NCBI GenBank assembly: GCA_021776825.1
Contig: JAJFFG010000086.1
Span: 1-64,000, forward strand
Source: Planctomycetota bacterium
GTDB lineage: Bacteria > Planctomycetota > JAJSAM01 > JAJVHW01
Length of the DNA stretch: 64,000 nucleotides
Reading direction: 5' to 3'
The notes under the pieces are model-generated. The model ran no database searches. It was not told the DNA's origin and worked only from the letters and a program-made list of their open reading frames with translations. A program made the position numbers and the translations under genes. Below are positions 9,009 through 17,778 of the stretch, in pieces. The stretch's first letter is position 1; each line of letters starts with the position of its first letter.

Positions 9009-10121
9009 ATGTCCACACGCCCGATCGTCGCTCTGCACCGGATGCTGGGTCTGACTCGGCTTCTGGGCCTCGCGCTGCTGCTGCTCGCCGGAGGCGAGGC
9101 GGACGCGCAGGAGCTCCTGACGCCGACGCAGCGGCTCGAGGATCTTGCCGGTGACTGGGTGCTGCTCGATGCCGAGGGGCAGCCGACCGATCTGCGTGCG
9201 CGCTACGAGGTGGTGGGCGGCGGAGCCGGAGTGTCGGAGCGGATGCTGCTCGGAACGAAGCAGGAGACGCTGACGCTCTATCACAGCGAAGAGGGGCTCG
9301 TGACGCTCACCCAGGTGAGCCGTCGCGGACGACCCGATCGGTTGGTGCCGGGCGCGGCGCCCGATGCGGAGACGCTGCGCTTCGAGCCCGAACGTTCTCC
9401 CGTCTCACACGGCCGGCTCGTCGCGATCGAGCTGACGTGGCTCGCCGAGGGCCGGCTACGGGTGACGTGGACGCATGCGGTCAAGCAGGAGGACCCAACG
9501 AGACGCTCGTTCGAACTGCTGCGAGAAGACAGCCTGAAGGCCCTCTCGTCGCAGGTGTCGAAGATGCGCGTGACGCTCGAGACGATGCAGGCCGAGCTCG
9601 ACCGCCGCATGAAGCGCGAGATTGAGGTCGTGGCGGGACGCACGAAGGCGACGCGCCTCGAGACGCGGACGCTGCCGAACGGCCCGGGTTGGAATCACTC
9701 AGGCGTGCCGTTCAAGGAGTTCCTGCACAACCAGGACATCCGCTTCGCGTCGACGTTCGCGTCGGAGGGCGATCGCGGGATGACGGTCGCGCACCATCCG
9801 TTCAAGGTGGGCAAGGCGTGCCGCGTGCGGTTCACGGTGCTCGGTGGCAACGGGTACATCGCGATCACGGAGGAGAAGCGCGCGCCGCCTAGAGAGATTC
9901 AGGACATCCCCGCGTTCGACGTGCGGCTCGGCGAGGGCAAGTTCGGGACGATCGTCGAGAAGGTCGTTGGCGGCCAATGGGCGGGCGATCCGCGTGCGTT
10001 CGAGTGGGACCTGTCGAAGTTTGCGGGGAAGACGATGCGGATCTACGTGGTGGATGCGGTGTCGAACCACTACGGGCAGATCGCGGTGTCGGAGATCGTG
10101 ATCGCGGAGGATGCGGAATAG
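9009..10121 (+). CDS. Secreted protein with C-terminal jelly-roll-like domain, unknown function
   Basis: A 370-residue protein with a signal peptide (hydrophobic 12-30, cleavage near ADAQ). The N-terminal half (about 35-165) is beta-rich and begins with a stretch resembling small lipocalin-like domains (LEDLAGDWVLLD). A charged helix (about 175-205) follows. The C-terminal 150 residues (VRFTVLGGNGYIAITEE, FEWDLSKFAGKTMRIYVVD) read like a galactose-binding-type jelly roll, as in many planctomycete secreted proteins. No catalytic motif is seen. It is divergent from the metal efflux operon across about 170 bases and is followed by a repeat-rich region. Confidence 0.75.
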   Translation: MSTRPIVALHRMLGLTRLLGLALLLLAGGEADAQELLTPTQRLEDLAGDWVLLDAEGQPTDLRARYEVVGGGAGVSERMLLGTKQETLTLYHSEEGLVTLTQVSRRGRPDRLVPGAAPDAETLRFEPERSPVSHGRLVAIELTWLAEGRLRVTWTHAVKQEDPTRRSFELLREDSLKALSSQVSKMRVTLETMQAELDRRMKREIEVVAGRTKATRLETRTLPNGPGWNHSGVPFKEFLHNQDIRFASTFASEGDRGMTVAHHPFKVGKACRVRFTVLGGNGYIAITEEKRAPPREIQDIPAFDVRLGEGKFGTIVEKVVGGQWAGDPRAFEWDLSKFAGKTMRIYVVDAVSNHYGQIAVSEIVIAEDAE

Positions 10122-10196
10122 GGGCGCTGGGTGGCAGAGCGATTGACGGCCCCACGGCGGGCTCCCGCAACTCCCCGGCGGGCTACGCCAACACCC

Positions 10197-10224
10197 CGTA
10201 CGGGCGGATCTCCTGATCCGCCCC
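10197..10224. repeat. Hairpin repeat family A
   Basis: GGGCGGATC, loop TCCT, GATCCGCCC, preceded by CCGTAC. It immediately precedes a family C unit. The outer bases of the arm seen at 59-90 are not paired here. Confidence 0.75.
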
Positions 10225-10227
10225 GCC

Positions 10228-10440
10228 CGGGGTCACGTCGATTGCTGGCGGTTGATTGGTGACACCCATCGGGGAATGCGGCAATCGCCGCGCCTCCCAT
10301 GTCTCTGGTCGGCTCCGCGGCCGCGTCCGCTCTCACACGAGAGCCGCCCCCTCGGTCGCAGCCTTGCGTGGCCTCATTCCCCGCGTCACGGCGCCTGCGC
10401 TGACGCGCAACCGCCCCGCCCCGGGTGGGGATCCGGGCCG
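10228..10440. repeat. Long dispersed repeat, family C, copy 1
   Basis: Starts GGGGTCACGTCGATTGCT and ends near CGCCCCGGGTGGGGATCCGG. Two further copies lie near 63.3-63.7 kb with long identical blocks, for example CTCGGTCGCAGCCTTGCGTG and GCGCTGACGCGCAACCGCC. It carries no start with a ribosome site. Confidence 0.8.
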
Positions 10441-10577
10441 ATCTCGCACCGGCCAAACCCGCGCGAGCGCTTCGTCGACGACGCCGTGCGGGCGGTTGAG
10501 GGAGGCGACGCTGCGGGGGCTGGCGGGTGTCGCACCAGACGGGGTGGTCCGGCGGGATCACGACGAAGTCGGCCGTA

Positions 10578-10601
10578 GGGGTGGAGCCCCTGCTCCACCC
10601 C
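10578..10601. repeat. Hairpin repeat family A, variant arm
   Basis: GGGGTGGAGC, loop CCCT, GCTCCACCCC. The upstream flank CCGTA matches the other copies, but the arm is altered on both sides so that pairing is kept. Confidence 0.7.
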
Positions 10602-10805
10602 GCCGACCGCGGGTGGCGCGAGCGTTGACGGTGGCTGGCGCGCGCGAACGAGAGTCGGTGATGCGTCCGTGGGTCGGCGAGGCGGCCCGCTGATTCGAGA
10701 GTCGGCGACGGCGAGGAGCGGCGTCATCGACCGATGGCCGTGCGCATCACCGGAGTCGGCCACAGAGCGCCGTCCACCGTCCAGGACCGAGCAACCCCAG
10801 CGGGC

Positions 10806-10829
10806 GGGGCGGACCAAGGGGTCCGCCCC
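10806..10829. repeat. Hairpin repeat family A, variant arm
   Basis: GGGGCGGACC, loop AAGG, GGTCCGCCCC, followed by TACGG. Both arms differ from the main form in a compensating way. Confidence 0.7.
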
Positions 10830-10833
10830 TACG

Positions 10834-10864
10834 GGCCGTTGACTAGCTCAGCTAGTCAACGGCC
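10834..10864 (-). terminator. Palindrome enclosing the stop codon of the AI-2E family gene
   Basis: A perfect 15-base inverted repeat with one central base: GGCCGTTGACTAGCT, C, AGCTAGTCAACGGCC. The right arm contains the last codons and TAG stop of the minus-strand gene that ends at 10852. The transcript would fold a strong hairpin right at translation termination. No U-tract follows, so rho-independent action is uncertain. Confidence 0.6.
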
Positions 10865-11991
10865 TCCGCCACGTACAGCGGCAACCACGCGCGACCGATG
10901 GTCACCACCATCACCACCGCGAACGGTCCGACGATCAGGCCCTTCGGGCCGTACGTCAGGAGGCCGCCGATCAGGCCGAGGAAGAGCAGGAAGCCCATCC
11001 AATCGGCGCTGCGCGCGAGATGGTTGCCGACGCGCCCGCGCGCCCACTCGAGCGCCACGTTGGCTGACCAGCATGAGATCGCGAGCACAACGGCGCCCGC
11101 CACATTCCCCTGCGTCCAGGCCAGCGTCGCGAAGGGCAGCCAGACCAGCGTCACACCGACGAGCGGCAGCAGCGTGATCAGCGCCGCCACGATCGCCACC
11201 GGCAGGAACGGCAGGCTTCCGGCGCCGAACAGGTGGTCCACGGCCCACACGATCGCGCCGAGCACAATGCCCTTCGCGAGCGCCGCGACGACGGTGTCGT
11301 TCAGCAGGCGCAGCACCACGCGCCGATGCTGGTCGATCAGTCGCGTCTGTTGCTCCGGAGTGAGCGGTGAGTAGCCGAGGAGCCCGCGCGCGAGACGCGG
11401 ACCATCGATGTAGAAGTACGTCAGCGCGATGAGCGCGAGCACGATCTGCGCGAGTGTTCCGGTGCCAGCGGAGATGAACGACAGGAACGCGGAGTTCACG
11501 TCCTGCGACTCGGCGAGAAAGCCCTCGACCGACGCGGCGATCTCTTCGGCCGGCAGGTTCAGCGTCTTGTAGTGCTCGTTGATCTCGTCGACCTGGTCCT
11601 CCACCGCGTCCGTGATATCGGCAATCGTCTCGGTGTCGCGCGCCACGATGCCGCGTACGCGGTCGCTCAGGTCGCTGAGATTGTCGGCCTGACCGACCAC
11701 CAGGATCACGAGCGGTGCGGACGCGATCAGCAGCAACGTCAGGGTCGCGGCGATGCCGGCGATCTTGCGCCGGACGCCGTGCGGGAACCGCGACAGACGT
11801 CGGTCGACCACTCCGCGTAACGGCGTCAGCAGCACGGGCGACGTGAGGATGGCGATCGCGCCCGCGACGAGGATGGGCTCGAACAGCGGGGACACCACGA
11901 CGGCCAGCAGCCAGATCGCTGCGACCAACGCCCCGAGCATCAGGACATGTGGAAGCCAGGCACGCAGGTCTGCGCGCGGATCGGCGCTCAT
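10852..11991 (-). CDS. AI-2E family transporter (PerM/YdiK-like membrane protein)
   Basis: A 379-residue multi-pass inner-membrane protein. Hydrophobic segments cluster at the N-terminus (about 15-75), a periplasmic coiled region (about 90-170) follows, and then a block of five or so segments towards the C-terminus, the typical AI-2E layout. The family also includes sodium/proton antiporters and permeases of unknown cargo, so no substrate is claimed. The ATG at 11991 is chosen because the frame upstream to 12186 is not protein-like. Its last codons lie inside a strong palindrome. Confidence 0.88.
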   Translation of the reverse strand: MSADPRADLRAWLPHVLMLGALVAAIWLLAVVVSPLFEPILVAGAIAILTSPVLLTPLRGVVDRRLSRFPHGVRRKIAGIAATLTLLLIASAPLVILVVGQADNLSDLSDRVRGIVARDTETIADITDAVEDQVDEINEHYKTLNLPAEEIAASVEGFLAESQDVNSAFLSFISAGTGTLAQIVLALIALTYFYIDGPRLARGLLGYSPLTPEQQTRLIDQHRRVVLRLLNDTVVAALAKGIVLGAIVWAVDHLFGAGSLPFLPVAIVAALITLLPLVGVTLVWLPFATLAWTQGNVAGAVVLAISCWSANVALEWARGRVGNHLARSADWMGFLLFLGLIGGLLTYGPKGLIVGPFAVVMVVTIGRAWLPLYVAEAVD

Positions 11992-12192
11992 GCGACGGTT
12001 CCCGGACAAGAGTGACAGGTGACCAAGATCTCCACCGACGCATCGTCGCGCAATCGGGGGCTTCCCAACCCTCGATTCGTAGTGCACAGTTCCTGGTGAG
12101 GTCGTCGCGGGGGCGGCGACAACGCTACGTGACGGGTGTGCGACGGGGGTCGCATGCGCGCAGCAGAGCGGCGTGTGCATCGGCACACGCCG

Positions 12193-12228
12193 CTCTTGCC
12201 GTGCACGGGTCCCCTCTTGCCGTGCACG
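12193..12228. repeat. Short direct repeat before a mini zinc-ribbon gene
   Basis: CTCTTGCCGTGCACG occurs twice with a 21-base period (12193-12207 and 12214-12228), about 35-70 bases upstream of the GTG start at 12263. It may be a duplicated operator or neutral. Confidence 0.5.
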
Positions 12229-12262
12229 AGCCCCTCGAGCCCCGCGAGGAGGAACCGCAACC

Positions 12263-12448
12263 GTGATCCGGACGGAGAATCGCTACTGCGCGTGCTGCGC
12301 ACGGACACAGCGGTTCCTGGATCTCGGCGCGAAGCTCGTCTGTCCGTCGTGCTCGAAGCTGCTGTGGCGCACGATGCCCACGCACCTTCCGCGGATCATG
12401 CAGCTCTTCCGTCGCGGCCGGCCGGCGCCCGCGTGGCGCGCCGGCTGA
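12263..12448 (+). CDS. Mini zinc-ribbon protein, first of two paralogs
   Basis: A 61-residue protein with two CxxC pairs (CACC near residue 9, CPSC near residue 27) joined by a TQRFLDLGAKLV linker, which makes a zinc ribbon of the rubredoxin-knuckle kind. It is followed by a basic tail. It closely matches the 62-residue protein at 23538 (CSVC, TQSFLDLGPKLVCPRC), which supports its being real. The GTG start is set by AGGAGG ten bases upstream. Its TGA directly abuts the stop of the convergent gene as TGATCA. Function unknown; binding nucleic acid or a protein partner are both possible. Confidence 0.7.
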   Translation: MIRTENRYCACCARTQRFLDLGAKLVCPSCSKLLWRTMPTHLPRIMQLFRRGRPAPAWRAG

Positions 12449-13942
12449 TCACTCCTCGGTGGCGAGCCAGGCCACAGCGCGCAGGACCAGATCGTGCAGG
12501 CCCTTGGTCTGCTCCGGATGCGGACTGAAGCAGACGACGCGTCCTTCGCCGAAGCGACCACGGACGACGGCCGGCGTGTCGACCATCAGGCCCTTGGGCG
12601 TGCCGTTCCGCGCAACCTCGGTACGGAACACGGCCAGGGTCTCGAAGTCCGGCAGGTCCTCGTCATGTGCCGGTTCGATGATCGGGCCGTTCGCGTAGAG
12701 CACGCCGAACGGCTCGTCGCGATCGACCAGCGTGTTGCGCCCGGCTTCGGTCAGTTGCATCTGCACCGTCGCCTTGCCGCGCTTCCACTTGGGCGAGCGC
12801 GTGCGCGCATCCAGGATGCCGAGCCCCCATGAGAACCCGCGACACGCGAGGTACGACCCCGCGCAAATGCCAACGTAGCCGCCGCCCTGATCGACGAACC
12901 GCTTCACATTCACGCGACCGGTCTCGCCCAGCCAGCGCGACTGCGAGCCCCCCATGCCGCCGGAGAAGATCACGACGTCGAAGCCCGTCAGAGCGCCGGC
13001 CTTGATCTCGGTCGGCCCGATGCGCGCGACCGCGACGTCGTCGAGCTCGGGCAACTGTCGCAGGAGGTTCCGCACTCCCGACCCACCGACACCGCCGCCG
13101 TCGTAGACGCCGATCAGCGTGTCCGCCTCGACGCCGTCGCGAAACCCGACCTCAGCCGGCTCGATGCCGGGCGCGAGCATGTCGAGCTCGTCGAGGAAGC
13201 GATGCGCGAGGATGCGGTGCTCGCGGGCGCGCGTCGAGATGGCCAGCCCCTTCTTCGACGTCTCCACGATCATCGTTCGCATGTCGAGATGGTGGGCCGC
13301 GGCACGCGCCAGTCCCCCATCGACGGGCCGCGTCAGACGCTCGAACTGCAAGGCCTCGTTCGAGACGGTGGCGTTCACCGCCACGAGCATGCGCGTGACG
13401 ACGGCATCGGTCTTCGCGTCGCGTCCCGCGATGATCGTGCGCCCGACGCTGTTCGCGTTGCGCTTGTGCACGTCGACACCTTCGTGCAGGTCGAGCACCC
13501 AGTCCGGACGCTCCTGCTGCAATAGCGCCCAGAGCGCCTGCGCGAGTTCCCCGCGTGCCGGGGCCTTCTTCGCCTCCGTTGTGCGCGGGAAGTTGCGGTT
13601 CGCGTTCGCGAGAGCCTTCGACGCGCCCGGCGTCAGACGCTTCCCGGCCTTCAGAGCCGGGACGTTGCCACGCGGAACCACGACGACACGCCCACGCCGC
13701 AGCGGCCAGTGCCGGATCTGCTCAGCCGCGTACGCGCTCGCCGGTTCGTCGCCGTGGAGTCCCGAGACGATGACGACCGTCGGCCCCGCGCGACCGGTCT
13801 CTTGGATGTGGACCGGCGTCTCGAAGCGCGTGCCCTCGGCGAGGGTCAGCGTCTCCCACATCGTGGCGTCGCGCGCGCTCGAGGTCGTGGCGACGAGCAG
13901 GACGGCGACGAAGGCTAGGAGGAGACGGGCGCGGTGGATCAT
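12449..13942 (-). CDS. Secreted M14-type (AstE/AspA-like) domain fused to BPL_N-like domain
   Basis: A 497-residue fusion. After a signal peptide (about 1-23) comes a succinylglutamate desuccinylase/aspartoacylase-like zinc hydrolase: GLHGDEP (61-67) gives the HxxE ligands, NANRNFP (114-119), DLHEG (151-155) the third ligand, and IVETSK a likely catalytic Glu227. From about 275 a class I amidotransferase-like BPL_N fold follows (GVYDGGGVG, VVIFSGGMGG, GGGYVGICAGSYLA with nucleophile-elbow Cys360). BPL_N domains are usually found alone or with biotin ligases. The substrate is unknown; a role in peptide or cell-wall hydrolysis is a guess. The start at 13942 is chosen because the upstream extension is not signal-like. 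Confidence 0.85.
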   Translation of the reverse strand: MIHRARLLLAFVAVLLVATTSSARDATMWETLTLAEGTRFETPVHIQETGRAGPTVVIVSGLHGDEPASAYAAEQIRHWPLRRGRVVVVPRGNVPALKAGKRLTPGASKALANANRNFPRTTEAKKAPARGELAQALWALLQQERPDWVLDLHEGVDVHKRNANSVGRTIIAGRDAKTDAVVTRMLVAVNATVSNEALQFERLTRPVDGGLARAAAHHLDMRTMIVETSKKGLAISTRAREHRILAHRFLDELDMLAPGIEPAEVGFRDGVEADTLIGVYDGGGVGGSGVRNLLRQLPELDDVAVARIGPTEIKAGALTGFDVVIFSGGMGGSQSRWLGETGRVNVKRFVDQGGGYVGICAGSYLACRGFSWGLGILDARTRSPKWKRGKATVQMQLTEAGRNTLVDRDEPFGVLYANGPIIEPAHDEDLPDFETLAVFRTEVARNGTPKGLMVDTPAVVRGRFGEGRVVCFSPHPEQTKGLHDLVLRAVAWLATEE

Positions 13943-13995
13943 GGTGGCGGAGTGTAGCGGGGACCGGTCGCGAGTCCGCTTCACCACGCTAGGAA

Positions 13996-15078
13996 CTACC
14001 GCAGGCACACCGCCGCGCGGACCGCCTCGAGCCAGCCGTTGCCGAAGCGCTCGTCCGGCTCCACGTAGTGGCCCTCACTCCACTCGTTCAGCGACGCGAC
14101 GAACGCCAGGGGGCTCGCGGTATCGCGCGCGAAGTCGACCGCGCGCGCCAGTGCTTCGCGGAAGCGATCCGGGTGCTCGCCCGTCACCACCGGCGACCAG
14201 GGGTACTTCTGCGGGCGCTCCGCGCCGAAGTCGGCCGCGCGCGGCGAGGCGTCCCAACCCGGCGCGACCGAAGGCATGTACGGCAGACCCGAGGCGTCGG
14301 CGAACTCCGACCACTGTCCCGCACGGCGGGCAGCGCACTCGGCGTAGTCCTGCACGAGCGGTCCCTTCCACTCCGCCAGTAGCACGTAGTGGGTGACGCT
14401 GTCGAAGCCGATGTCCCGGACGACGCCGATCACCTCGGGTGACGGATCGATCGCCGCCAGGTGGAGATCCGGATGACCGTGCTCGCGTAGCCACGCGCGC
14501 GCGGCAGAGATGGCAGCCGTGGCGCCCTCGACGCCGAGCTCGCGGATGAAGAACGTCGTGTCGAAGATCGACAAGTACGCGCGCCCGTCGACGCGTAGGT
14601 ACGTCTCGCGCGTGAAGTAGCGCTCCGCCACGTAGGCGACGAACGCGACGAAGTCCTCGACGTCGGTCTTGACGAGCCGATCGCCCGCGATCACCGGCAG
14701 GTCGCTGCGCCGGACCGGGAGCACGCGCCGCGGCATGCGGTTGGCCCACATCAGAGCGAACGGGGTCGAGCGCCCCTCGTCAGAGCCGAGGAAGCCGAGA
14801 TCGAGAGCGTCGTGGAACACGCGCTTCCCGCGGCACCAGAAGAAGCCGTACACAAACGCATCGACTCCGTGCTCGCGAGCGAGTCGAACGCGGCGCCCGA
14901 CCTCGACCGGATCGCGATCATCGTACGTGCCGAGCTGGGGCCGACGAGGCTGGTGGTGCCCGTCGAAGCGAGGCCGACAGCCCTCGACGAGCTCCCACTC
15001 CGTGAAGCCGGGGTGGAAGGAGGCATCGCGCTCCGGGATCGGATGCCAGCCGGGGTAAACGTACGCCGCGAGTCGCAT
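13996..15078 (-). CDS. WbsX-like glycosyltransferase/GH99-like protein
   Basis: A 360-residue protein of the WbsX family. Signature stretches are YVYPGWHP at the N-terminus, GFTEWELV, YGFFWCRGKRVF (about 87-98), YLSIFD, and SLNEWSEGHYVEPDERFG near the C-terminus, which form the barrel active site in GH99-like folds. WbsX proteins are usually placed in O-antigen or exopolysaccharide clusters, but none is seen here. No signal peptide, so a cytoplasmic location is likely. It is divergent from the arsR-like gene, only 41 bases away, and the two promoters must overlap. Confidence 0.85.
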   Translation of the reverse strand: MRLAAYVYPGWHPIPERDASFHPGFTEWELVEGCRPRFDGHHQPRRPQLGTYDDRDPVEVGRRVRLAREHGVDAFVYGFFWCRGKRVFHDALDLGFLGSDEGRSTPFALMWANRMPRRVLPVRRSDLPVIAGDRLVKTDVEDFVAFVAYVAERYFTRETYLRVDGRAYLSIFDTTFFIRELGVEGATAAISAARAWLREHGHPDLHLAAIDPSPEVIGVVRDIGFDSVTHYVLLAEWKGPLVQDYAECAARRAGQWSEFADASGLPYMPSVAPGWDASPRAADFGAERPQKYPWSPVVTGEHPDRFREALARAVDFARDTASPLAFVASLNEWSEGHYVEPDERFGNGWLEAVRAAVCLR

Positions 15079-15083
15079 GTTGC

Positions 15084-15111
15084 TTGCGCTTCGGAAGCCT
15101 CACTCTATGCT
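15084..15111 (+). promoter_or_regulatory. Candidate arsR promoter with operator-like palindrome
   Basis: TTGCGC (15084-15089), a 16-base spacer and TATGCT (15106-15111) resemble sigma-70 boxes. The spacer contains the inverted repeat GCTTC-G-GAAGC (15088-15098). A transcript starting about 7 bases after the -10 box would begin almost at the ATG at 15120, making the mRNA leaderless and explaining the missing ribosome site. This is inference from spacing. Confidence 0.35.
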
Positions 15112-15119
15112 TTTCGGGA

Positions 15120-15494
15120 ATGAGCAATCAAGCGGTCCCGGTCATCACCGCCCCCCAAGTTGGCACTTCCATGTGCTTCAACGAGGAGAAGATCCGCGCT
15201 CTGCGCGCGCGGCTCCCCGACCGTCGTGCCCTGGCGGCCCGAACGGAAGCCTTGAAGGCGGTCGCCAACCCGGGCCGGCTCGCCGTCCTGCGCCTCGTGG
15301 CCCTGGAGGAATGCTGCGTGTGTGACGTCGCGTACACCCTGGAGATCCCCGTGTCCACGGCCTCCCGGCACTTGCAGCGGCTGCGCCGAGCCGGCGTCCT
15401 GCGAGCCCGTCAGGACGGGAAGTTCGTGTACTACACCCCCGCCGACGGACCGGTTGTTGCGTCGCTGCTCGCGGCGACCGAGGTCGAGTCCTGA
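15120..15494 (+). CDS. ArsR-family metal-sensing transcriptional repressor
   Basis: A 124-residue winged-helix regulator. The DNA-recognition region reads EIPVSTASRHLQRLRRAGVL, followed by the wing RARQDGKFVYY. The helix before it holds ECCVCD, equivalent to the CVCD site that binds arsenite or cadmium in ArsR proteins; a further Cys near the N-terminus (MCFNEE) could be a third ligand. I start at the ATG at 15120 (MSNQ), since the earlier ATG at 15084 lies in the likely promoter. Its TGA overlaps the ATG of the adaptor gene (TGATG), so it heads the operon and probably represses it. Confidence 0.85.
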   Translation: MSNQAVPVITAPQVGTSMCFNEEKIRALRARLPDRRALAARTEALKAVANPGRLAVLRLVALEECCVCDVAYTLEIPVSTASRHLQRLRRAGVLRARQDGKFVYYTPADGPVVASLLAATEVES

Positions 15495-17074
15495 TGAGCG
15501 AGGCGTCGCAGGATCCGTCCGGGCGGGATCTGTCCGGGTTGCGCCGCGCCCCCGAGGACTCGGCGGCGACGTCGACCGCAGCGTCGATCCCTGAGCCCAA
15601 GCAGCGATTCTGGTCGCGGCGCGGCCTGCCCATCGCGCTGCTGGTCGCCTTCGTCCTCGTCCTGGCCATCGCCGGCCGCGACGCGCTCTTCCCGCGACTC
15701 GACGTGCGCGTCGCGCCGGTTGTCCCGGGTGACGTCGAGACGAGCGGTGGCGACGTGGTCGCGCAGGCAGCCGGCTGGGTCGAGCCGGACCCCTTCCCCC
15801 ACTACGCCAGTGCCCTCACCGACGGCGTCGTCGAGGACGTGCTCGTCCTCGAGGGCGAGGCCGTCACCGCCGGTCAGGTCGTGGCCCGCCTCGTGCCCGA
15901 CGAGGCGCGTCTCGCGCTCGAACGTGCCGAGGGAGAGCTCGCGCACCGCGAGGCACGGGTCAGTTCGGCCGAGGCGGTGCGGACGGAGGCGCAGTCCAAC
16001 TGGGACAACCCCGTCGAGCTCGAACGCGCCGTCGCGGTGGCCGCGGCCGAGGTGGACGGTGCCCAGGCTGCGCAGACCGAGCTCGAACGCCAGATCGAGG
16101 CCCAGGACGGCCGCATCGCCGAGATCCTCGATCTGGTCGACGCGGAGGCCGGCGAGGTCAAGGCGGGAGCCAGCTCGGCGTTCGCACTCACCCAGACGCG
16201 CCTGCGATTGACGACCGCGCGCGCCGTGCACGGGTCGCTCGTGGCGCGCCGCGGCATCCGATCGGCCGAGTTCGACGTCGCTCATGCCACGCATCATGCC
16301 GCCGCGCGCGACCTCGAGTTGCGCATCGACGACACGCGTGCGCTGGCCGGCGCAAAAGCGGCTCTGCGCCAGGCCGTTGGAGAGCGGGATCGTGCGAAGG
16401 CGGCACGCGACGAGGCTGCGCTCCGTCTCGATCGCATGCAGGTGCGCTCACCGTCCGCGGGTCTGGTGATGCGTCGCCTCGCAGCACCGGGCGCGAAGGT
16501 CATGCTCGCGATGGACAGCCCGCACTCGTCGCACATCGTGCATCTCTACGACCCGGCGAAGCTCCAGGTGCGCGTGGACGTGCCGCTGGCCGACGCCACC
16601 AATGTAGGGCTCGACCAACCCGCCGAGATCATCGTCGAGGTGCTGCCGAGCCGGACGTTCCAGGGCCGCGTGGCGCGCATCGTGCACGAGGCCGATGTGC
16701 AGAAGAACACGCTGCAGGTGAAGGTCGCGATCACCGACCCAGTCCCCGACCTGAAGCCCGAGATGCTGGCACGAGTGCGCTTCCTCGCGACGGCCGAGGA
16801 GTCTGACGGTGAGTCGACGCGCACGCTCTTCGCTCCGCGCGCACTCCTGCTCGACGTGTCCGGCGACCGCGCGGCAGCGTGGATCGTCGACGAGGGCGGC
16901 GGCACGGCAGAGCGACGACAGCTCGTGCTCGGTCGCAACCAGAAGGACGGCTGGATCGAGGTGCGCGGCGGACTGCGCTCCGGCGATCGGGTCATCGATC
17001 CGCGGGGCTTGACTCTGTCGGAAGGTCGGCGCATTCGTGTCGTCGGCAACAGCGAGGAGGCGGCATGGCGTTGA
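15494..17074 (+). CDS. HlyD/MacA-type periplasmic adaptor of an ABC exporter
   Basis: A 526-residue adaptor with a single membrane segment (about 47-66) after a cytoplasmic tail. Order of parts: first lipoyl half ([20 protein letters not shown]), a long coiled-coil hairpin (about 135-310), the second lipoyl half ([16 protein letters not shown]), then beta-barrel and membrane-proximal domains ([20 protein letters not shown]). It links the downstream ABC permeases to the periplasm or outer membrane. It overlaps arsR by 3 bases and the ATPase gene by 10, so the five export genes are tightly packed. Confidence 0.88.
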   Translation: MSEASQDPSGRDLSGLRRAPEDSAATSTAASIPEPKQRFWSRRGLPIALLVAFVLVLAIAGRDALFPRLDVRVAPVVPGDVETSGGDVVAQAAGWVEPDPFPHYASALTDGVVEDVLVLEGEAVTAGQVVARLVPDEARLALERAEGELAHREARVSSAEAVRTEAQSNWDNPVELERAVAVAAAEVDGAQAAQTELERQIEAQDGRIAEILDLVDAEAGEVKAGASSAFALTQTRLRLTTARAVHGSLVARRGIRSAEFDVAHATHHAAARDLELRIDDTRALAGAKAALRQAVGERDRAKAARDEAALRLDRMQVRSPSAGLVMRRLAAPGAKVMLAMDSPHSSHIVHLYDPAKLQVRVDVPLADATNVGLDQPAEIIVEVLPSRTFQGRVARIVHEADVQKNTLQVKVAITDPVPDLKPEMLARVRFLATAEESDGESTRTLFAPRALLLDVSGDRAAAWIVDEGGGTAERRQLVLGRNQKDGWIEVRGGLRSGDRVIDPRGLTLSEGRRIRVVGNSEEAAWR

Positions 17075-17778
17075 TCCGTTGCCGCGGCCTGACGCGGACG
17101 TTCAAGAAGGGCACGCAGGAGATCACGCCGCTCGCCGGCGTGGACCTCGACATCGAGGAGGGTTCGTTCGTCGCGCTCATGGGCCCCTCGGGCAGTGGGA
17201 AGACGACGCTGCTCAACCTGATCGCCGGTATCGACCGCCCCACCGCGGGCTCGCTCGAGGTCGCCGGACACGAGCTCACGACGCTCTCGCGCGACGAACT
17301 CGCCGGATGGCGTGCGAACACGGTCGGCTACGTCTTCCAGCTCTACAACCTGGTGCCGGTGCTGACCGCCTACGAGAACGTCGAACTGCCGTTGCTGCTG
17401 CACGACGGCTCGGCCGCCGAGCGTCATCGCCGCATCTCGCTCGCGTTGGATCTCGTCGACCTGGCCGACCGCCACGACCACTATCCGCGTCAGCTCTCCG
17501 GCGGGCAGGAGCAGCGCGTAGCGATCGCGCGCGCCATCGTGGCGGACCCACCGCTCATCGTGGCCGACGAGCCGACGGGTGATCTCGACTCGGAGTCGGC
17601 GGGAGCCATCCTCGACCTGCTCGGCCGGTTGCGCAGCGAGCTCGGCAAGACCCTGGTGATGGTGACCCACGACCCGAACGCCGCTGACCACGCGCAGCGG
17701 CTCGTGCACCTCGACAAAGGCCTCATTCGCGAGTCCGAGACGGTCCGCGAATCGGAGACGGCATCGGAGTCGCCATGA
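17065..17778 (+). CDS. ABC transporter ATP-binding protein (LolD/MacB type)
   Basis: A 237-residue nucleotide-binding subunit. Motifs in order: Walker [11 protein letters not shown]-loop [12 protein letters not shown], signature [10 protein letters not shown], Walker [13 protein letters not shown] and switch His in MVTHD. These match the LolD/MacB mechanotransmission class that works with FtsX-type permeases. The ATG at 17065 is fixed by GAGGAGG 4-10 bases upstream, inside the end of the adaptor gene. Its last codons overlap the first permease as ATGA. Confidence 0.93.
   Translation: MALIRCRGLTRTFKKGTQEITPLAGVDLDIEEGSFVALMGPSGSGKTTLLNLIAGIDRPTAGSLEVAGHELTTLSRDELAGWRANTVGYVFQLYNLVPVLTAYENVELPLLLHDGSAAERHRRISLALDLVDLADRHDHYPRQLSGGQEQRVAIARAIVADPPLIVADEPTGDLDSESAGAILDLLGRLRSELGKTLVMVTHDPNAADHAQRLVHLDKGLIRESETVRESETASESP

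Larger units (their letters stand above)
10122..10833. other. Gene-free, repeat-rich region
   Basis: About 710 bases between convergent genes. It holds one unit of repeat family C and three family A hairpins. Small open frames run through it, but they coincide with repeat copies elsewhere and lack ribosome sites, so I call no gene. Confidence 0.7.

Noticed and set aside
10228-10693. Genes inside repeat family C
   Set aside because: Frames such as the one containing VAALRGLI recur only because the DNA repeats; there is no ribosome site.
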